Positions 59,743 through 64,000 of a stretch of DNA of 64,000 nt are shown in pieces. Source of the DNA: Branchiostoma belcheri (Eukaryota > Chordata > Leptocardii > Amphioxiformes > Branchiostomatidae); assembly GCF_001625305.1 (NCBI RefSeq), contig NW_017802780.1, positions 45,970 through 109,969 on the forward strand, given 5' to 3'. The notes under the pieces were generated by a model. The model did no database searches and had not been told where the DNA came from. It saw only the letters and a list, made by a program, of their open reading frames with translations. Position 1 is the first letter of the stretch; every line of letters begins with the position of its first letter. The position numbers and the translations under genes are program-made.

Positions 59743-61678
59743 AACGTATCAAGGATCAATACGGCAAGTTTTGCCTGGACTCAGTCAGGAAATTGGAAGA
59801 TACAAGCAAGAAGATCGCTGATTATCGGAACCACCAACGCTTCAGCCTACGTTGTCTCAAGGCAGGAATCACACCGGTTAGTCTACGTTTAAGAACTTCG
59901 ATCCATGGTTTTAGAGCTGGCAAGATCATCGCTAGTACAGAAAGGAAGTTACTTAATGAGCGCATACGTCAAATCAACTACAAACTAGATGGNNNNNNNN
60001 NNNNNNNNNNNNCCATCTGAACAAAGGAAGATGCACAGTAGTGTTGGATCAAGAACAATACAAGGAGAAAGTTCATGATTTGTTACAAGATGACAACACG
60101 TACTTACCACTAAGGAAGGACCCTACATCTAATTTCAGATCTAAGATAAATGCAGCTCTTAAGAAATTGGAAAGAGACAAGGTGATTGATCGCTCGACGT
60201 ATCTCAAGTTATACCCAAAAGGACAACAACCGCCAGCCTTCTATGGACTTCCAAAAATACATAAAAATAACATCCCTCTTCGGCCAATTGTTTCCAGCAT
60301 AGGATCGGTGACTTATCAACTTGCACGGTTCTTAGCCAACATCATTGGTCCGCTGGTTGGTAAATCAGAACATCATGTAAAAAACAGTGAAGACTTTGTC
60401 AACAAAATCAAGGATATTTGTGTTGAAAATGATGAGATTATCACATCCTACGATGTATGTTCACTGTTTACCTGCATACCCCCTAAAGGAGCTGTTGAAG
60501 TGGTAAGAGAATTCCTTGAAGCTGATGACACCCTGAAAGAGAGATCTAAATTATCAGTCAACCAGATCTGTCAACTCTTGGAACTTTGCCTTGAATGTAC
60601 ATATTTTACTTATGATGGCGAGTTTTACAAGCAAGTACAAGGTTGCGCTATGGGTTCTCCCGTATCTCCTATCGTGGCCAATCTCTACATGGAGAAGTTC
60701 GAACTTAAAGCTATCAATAGCTTTCCTGGTACCCCTCCTGCCAACTGGTTTAGATACGTGGATGACACATGGTGTCGGCTCAAGAAGGGATTGGCGGACA
60801 GTTTTTTCGAACACATTAACAAGGTTGACAAACATATCAGCTTTACTCAGGAGACCAGTCAAGATAACACACTACCTTTCTTGGATGCCAAACTACATGT
60901 AGAGACAGACGGTCACATTGAGGTGGAGGTTTATCGTAAACCTACTCACACCGATCAATATCTCATCTTTGATTCTCACCATCCCTTGGAACAGAAACTT
61001 GGTGTGATAAGAACCTTGTTTCATCGAGCAGACACCTTGATTACTTCGGCTGAAGCCAGAGCCAAGGAACATACTCACCTCAAGAAAGCTCTATCCAAGT
61101 GTGGATATCAACAATGGACTTTTAACAAAGCACTTAAGCCTTCCGACTCATCTAAGAAGACGTCAAGAAACTCACAGTTAGACAGGACTAAAACAGTCAA
61201 CATTTCCATCCCATACATCCAAGGAGTTTCGGAGAAGATAAGACGTATCTTACACAATTACAACATCGCCACCAACTTCAAACCATGTCGCACTCTCAGA
61301 CAGATGTTGTTTCATCCAAAGGACAAGCTTAAAAACTGTGTGAAATCGGATGTCATTTACAGACTAAAATGTGAAGATCATCATTGCAAAGAAACGTACA
61401 TCGGGGAGACCAGTCAGCCGCTCAAGGAAAGATATAAGCAACACTGCAGGGCCAGTAACAGTGGATTTTCTTCGGCCATATGGCACCATCTGGACAAACA
61501 TAAAGGACATTCTTTTCATCTTGAATCAACGGACATCTTGGACCGGGAGGCGCGCTGGTTTGAGCGTGGAGTCAAGGAGGCGATTTATGAAAGACTTTAT
61601 AAACCATCACTCAACAGGAAGGGAGGACTTAGAGTTGAACTTTCAAGTACATGGGATTCTACTTTACAGCATATCTAG
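59727..61678 (+). CDS. PLE polyprotein: reverse transcriptase with C-terminal GIY-YIG endonuclease
   Basis: The frame opens at ATG 59727 (MINLHKRIKDQYGKF), is broken by a 20-N gap at 59993-60012, and continues in another frame (HLNKGRCTVVLDQ...) to TAG at 61676. The frame change is explained by the arbitrary gap length. RT blocks: YGLPKIHK near 60243, SYDVCSLF (motif A), QGCAMGSPVSPIVANLYME (motif B), RYVDDTW (motif C), then FLDAKL and VYRKPTHTDQYL. After a linker with KCEDHHC comes TYIGETSQPLKERYKQH, the GIY-YIG core, with conserved R, H and E further on. No stop or frameshift other than the gap is seen, so the element may be recent. It copies RNA at cleaved target sites. Confidence 0.93.
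59993..60012. other. Assembly gap (20 N) inside the PLE ORF
   Basis: Preceded by AAACTAGATGG and followed by CCATCTGAAC; the reading frame differs on the two sides, so the true gap is not 20 bases or a small indel is hidden. Confidence 0.99.
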
Positions 61679-61813
61679 GGACTCACTTATCTTTATCATT
61701 ACATTAGTTAATACTTTACCATGTGTATTGTATATAGAATCTATAGAACGCTTGTTGCTAACTTATTATTTGTTTATTTAGAACATAAATACTTTTAGAA
61801 TTAACGGTGCCGT

Positions 61814-61958
61814 TCCGAGTTCTACCGCAATTTTGAATATTTCACTGATGAAAGATGCCGGACGGCGTCTGAAACGTCTGACATTATTTTCTTATTTTAT
61901 CCAGAAGTAAAGATTCAAACTTTTCTTATTAGTATTATCCTGGATGATTAATCTTCAC
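61814..61958 (+). repeat. PLE terminal repeat, downstream copy
   Basis: Partner of 59597-59742, ending directly at the 17-bp target duplication. Confidence 0.88.
61845..61878 (+). ncRNA. Hammerhead ribozyme motif in the downstream PLE terminal repeat
   Basis: Same core as 59628-59661 with CTGATGA, stem II, GAAAC and GTC all kept. Confidence 0.75.
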
Positions 61959-61975
61959 AAACCTCCCAATAAATA

Positions 61976-62258
61976 TTTTGGTTTTACAAGTCAGTGTGTT
62001 ATACCGTCTGTTATTACTCCGTGAAGGAGGTCATGACCTCCGGACGGAGTGTTGTAAACAGCCGTTTTTCGTGTTCGCAGTCAAAACACTGGGTTCCCTT
62101 TGTGTAATCGGCACGCAATTTTATACGCCGTCTGCGGGCATGCCCGTGATCTGTATCTGTATCTGTATAGCCGGTATAACCGCCTTTCGGCGCAACACAC
62201 CAGCGCACGCGGCGCGGCGGCAGCTGGCTATATTACACCGATCGACTTGTTACACCTA
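61976..62258. other. Short non-coding stretch with a hairpin and a SINE-tail fragment
   Basis: A perfect palindrome GGAGGTCATGACCTCC at about 62026-62041 lies inside a larger hairpin (ACTCCGT ... ACGGAGT). 62168-62205 (CGGTATAACCGCCTTTCGGCG, CAACACACCAG) resembles the tail of the minus-strand SINE at 42170-42215. Confidence 0.5.
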
Positions 62259-62424
62259 ACCCTTGAACTTCTAGCTCTAGACTTTGTTTAAAGCTATCTA
62301 ATGACAATGCCCCTACTGTACTTGGTGACAGTGAGTTCCACTCTGCAATGGTTCTAGGAAAGAATGAATTCTTGAACACCTCAATCCTTGGTTGATAACT
62401 CTGGTACTTGAAGGCATGACTATT
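62259..62424 (-). pseudogene. LINE reverse-transcriptase tail fragment
   Basis: The minus-strand frame reads YQPRIEVFKNSFFPRTIAEW then NSLSPSTVGALSLDSFKQSL, the typical last block of jockey/CR1-type RTs (FFPRTI..WN.L). Too short to be classified. Confidence 0.8.
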
Positions 62425-62931
62425 TCTTGTTCTCTTCTAGGCTGGTATTAGGTACTTAGTAGTTGGGACATCCACCAGTCGTGATGATGCACGAATGTGT
62501 ATTTTGCCGTTGCTGTTTTCGCGGTCAATGTAATATTTCAAATGCACCCCTACAATTTTGAGGCAAATTGGAATGGTCCAGAAATAATATTTGATTTTAA
62601 TTTGATCATATTTTTTTCAGTTCTTTACCATCCAACCACCATTAGTTTAGCAACTGTTGTCATGACAGACATACACAAAGTTCCTACAAGGGCCACAAAC
62701 ACTCACTCACCACACGTCACTCCGCTGTCGTTATACATCTTTATATTGGGGACAATTTCTTCAGACAGTGGGGGAAAAGAGTTTTTTTCTATCATGTGCT
62801 AATGTAAACAATAGCCTGGATTGTAACACTCCTGGCTAATCATTGGTTTACAGCAAGGTTGCAAAGTTCTAGCTACATGCAGAAGTCCTGGTGGTGGAGA
62901 GAAGATGCCGGTGTACTCTTGTTTTCAATGA

Positions 62932-63171
62932 CTAGAGGTTGTTGTCAGTGATCAGGCCCACCACGTTGTCTGGAAGACTGTTCCAGATGTCAACTGCAGT
63001 GTGTATGAAGGTTCTGCCGGTGGCGTGAATTCTAGAGACCGGCACAGTGAGGGCATGTTTTCCAGTGGAGAGACTGCTGCGGGTTGTGCGTCTGTAGACG
63101 ATGTTGAATAAACTTGTAGTTTTCATGACAAGCTGTGTGGTTTTGTTGTCAAGGTGCTGAGAAATAAACAT
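62932..63171 (-). pseudogene. Second LINE RT tail-like fragment
   Basis: The minus-strand frame has RRTTRSSLSTGKHALTVPVS and FIHTAVDIWNSLPDNVV, resembling the end of another LINE RT (R..R.....L.VP..R...F...A..IWN.LP..V). No upstream RT motifs seen. Confidence 0.65.
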
Positions 63172-63797
63172 TACAGACCCTTAATTCATTGCGATTCATC
63201 CATGTGTGTGTATTTGTGTGCTATGACCTTATTTGACATGTATGTCTGATCCTGTTAACCAGTTTGCCACGCTTATTTCCGACAGTTAAGTCCGTTCAGC
63301 CTTGTTCGTAGAAAACGGATTTATTTCGTCCATACCCGTAATTTTGTTAGCAATACGAAATACGAACAGGCCATTGTAAGTAAATAAGTATAGCCTGACT
63401 CTTTGATTGTCAAAAGGTTCCTAATTGTTGATATTTTTGCACACGTAAAGTTTTCCAAAATGTCATTTTCAGCTTGTAACTTGATTTAGTGCAAATGCCA
63501 CAAAACTGACAGCGTAACTGAATTTACACCAGTCTAACAGCTTAAACCTAACAATACACTGATTATTGAGTTTACTGTTCCCAATGTATTAAAGGAGATA
63601 TTCTAATTTCTCTGCAGTTAGCTCAGGACAAATCGGAGACCAGACCGACAACTTAAGAACGAAGAATTGTGGTTTGTGCTAAGCCAGACCAGAGAAAGTC
63701 TACCATTAAGAAATCGATACAAGCTCGTTTCGATCAGTAACCTATCAGGGTTTTTCTTGTGAAAAGTTAAGTTTAGTACCTCTACAGGTAATCAAGA
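63172..63797. other. Upstream flank and probable 5' UTR of the last gene
   Basis: Possible acceptors TTCTCTGCAG (ending near 63619) and CTCTACAG (63787, ten bases before the ATG). No promoter motif recognised. Confidence 0.35.
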
Positions 63798-63906
63798 ATG
63801 GGAGGCAAGTTTTGTATCCTTGCGACACTGATGTTGTTGGTTTTCGTTCTGTCGTTGGAGATGGGAGATTCCATCATAACAGGGCAACGAGCTGAGCATC
63901 TAAAAA
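63798..63906 (+). CDS. First coding exon of a secreted protein, continues beyond the window
   Basis: ATG at 63798 opens MGGKFCILATLMLLVFVLSL, a clear signal peptide, then EMGDSIITGQRAEHLK. The donor AAAAA|GTAAGT at 63907 leaves phase 1. The remaining 94 bases are intron. Family cannot be told from the leader alone. Confidence 0.6.
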
Positions 63907-64000
63907 GTAAGTAACTGTGCAACATTTCTCTCTGTGCTCACTAGTACTGTAGCGCAAAGCGTTCACTTCAAGCTGGCACAACTTCAAGCAGATTCAAAGA

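Larger units (their letters stand above)
58786..61958. mobile_element. Composite Penelope-like element (PLE) insertion with 17-bp target duplication
   Basis: Flanked by AAACCTCCCAATAAATA at 58769-58785 and 61959-61975. Structure: a 5'-truncated inverted copy (58786-59596, minus strand), then a terminal repeat (59597-59742), the ORF (59727-61678), and a second terminal repeat in direct orientation (61814-61958). Inverted 5'-truncated copies joined to a full copy are a hallmark of PLEs. The inverted copy breaks within the ORF at the position equal to about 61118. Confidence 0.9.

Noticed and set aside
61371..61781. 136-codon ORF overlapping the PLE 3' end
   Set aside because: Alternate frame of the GIY-YIG coding region; the same shadow occurs in the inverted copy at 58934-59344.

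Overview
This is animal nuclear DNA. Its genes are split by many GT-AG introns and built from shuffled extracellular modules (PLAT/polycystin, F-type lectin, ILEI-like, C-type lectin, TSP1, FN3, ZP). The intergenic and intronic space is full of eukaryotic transposons: APE-type LINEs, a Penelope-like element (PLE), tRNA-derived SINEs, and MITE-like elements of piggyBac, Harbinger and mariner style. The gene content and repeat style fit an invertebrate deuterostome. A lancelet (Branchiostoma) is my best guess, but no sequence search was possible. Three short N runs mark assembly gaps.

Layout. (1) 248-7879, + strand: the 3' half of a polycystin-1-family gene, 14 exons from the PLAT domain to the stop, with its 5' part outside the window. 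(2) 8.3-29.5 kb: gene-poor, repeat-rich. It holds a dead LINE RT tail, a Harbinger-like MITE, a LINE on the minus strand (12.3-15.5 kb) with an intact 923-codon RT frame, a 1.7-kb direct duplication carrying a GTACG-rich foldback, a CA satellite, a 42-bp minisatellite and dispersed repeats. (3) 29600-44077, + strand: an 18-exon gene for a 998-residue type I membrane protein: signal peptide, F-type lectin, ILEI-like domain, C-type lectin, TSP1, FN3, ZP, furin-like site, TM, short tail. (4) 44-49 kb: its probable 3' UTR and repeats. (5) 49455-50570 and 52620-54984, + strand: two small secreted cysteine-rich proteins, one of the beta-microseminoprotein family and one unrecognised, with the same exon layout. 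(6) 57148-57305: a lone C-terminal exon of a gamma-butyrobetaine dioxygenase-like enzyme. (7) 57426-58400: a piggyBac-like MITE with three copies of a perfect palindrome. (8) 58786-61958: a composite PLE with RT, GIY-YIG endonuclease, terminal repeats, hammerhead-ribozyme motifs and a 17-bp target-site duplication. (9) 63798-63906: the first coding exon of another secreted protein.

The genes do not form an operon or an obvious pathway. The two large genes are cell-surface proteins and the small ones are secreted. Each multi-exon model was checked by intron phase: the exons of each model join in frame to a single stop, which is the main support for the boundaries given.
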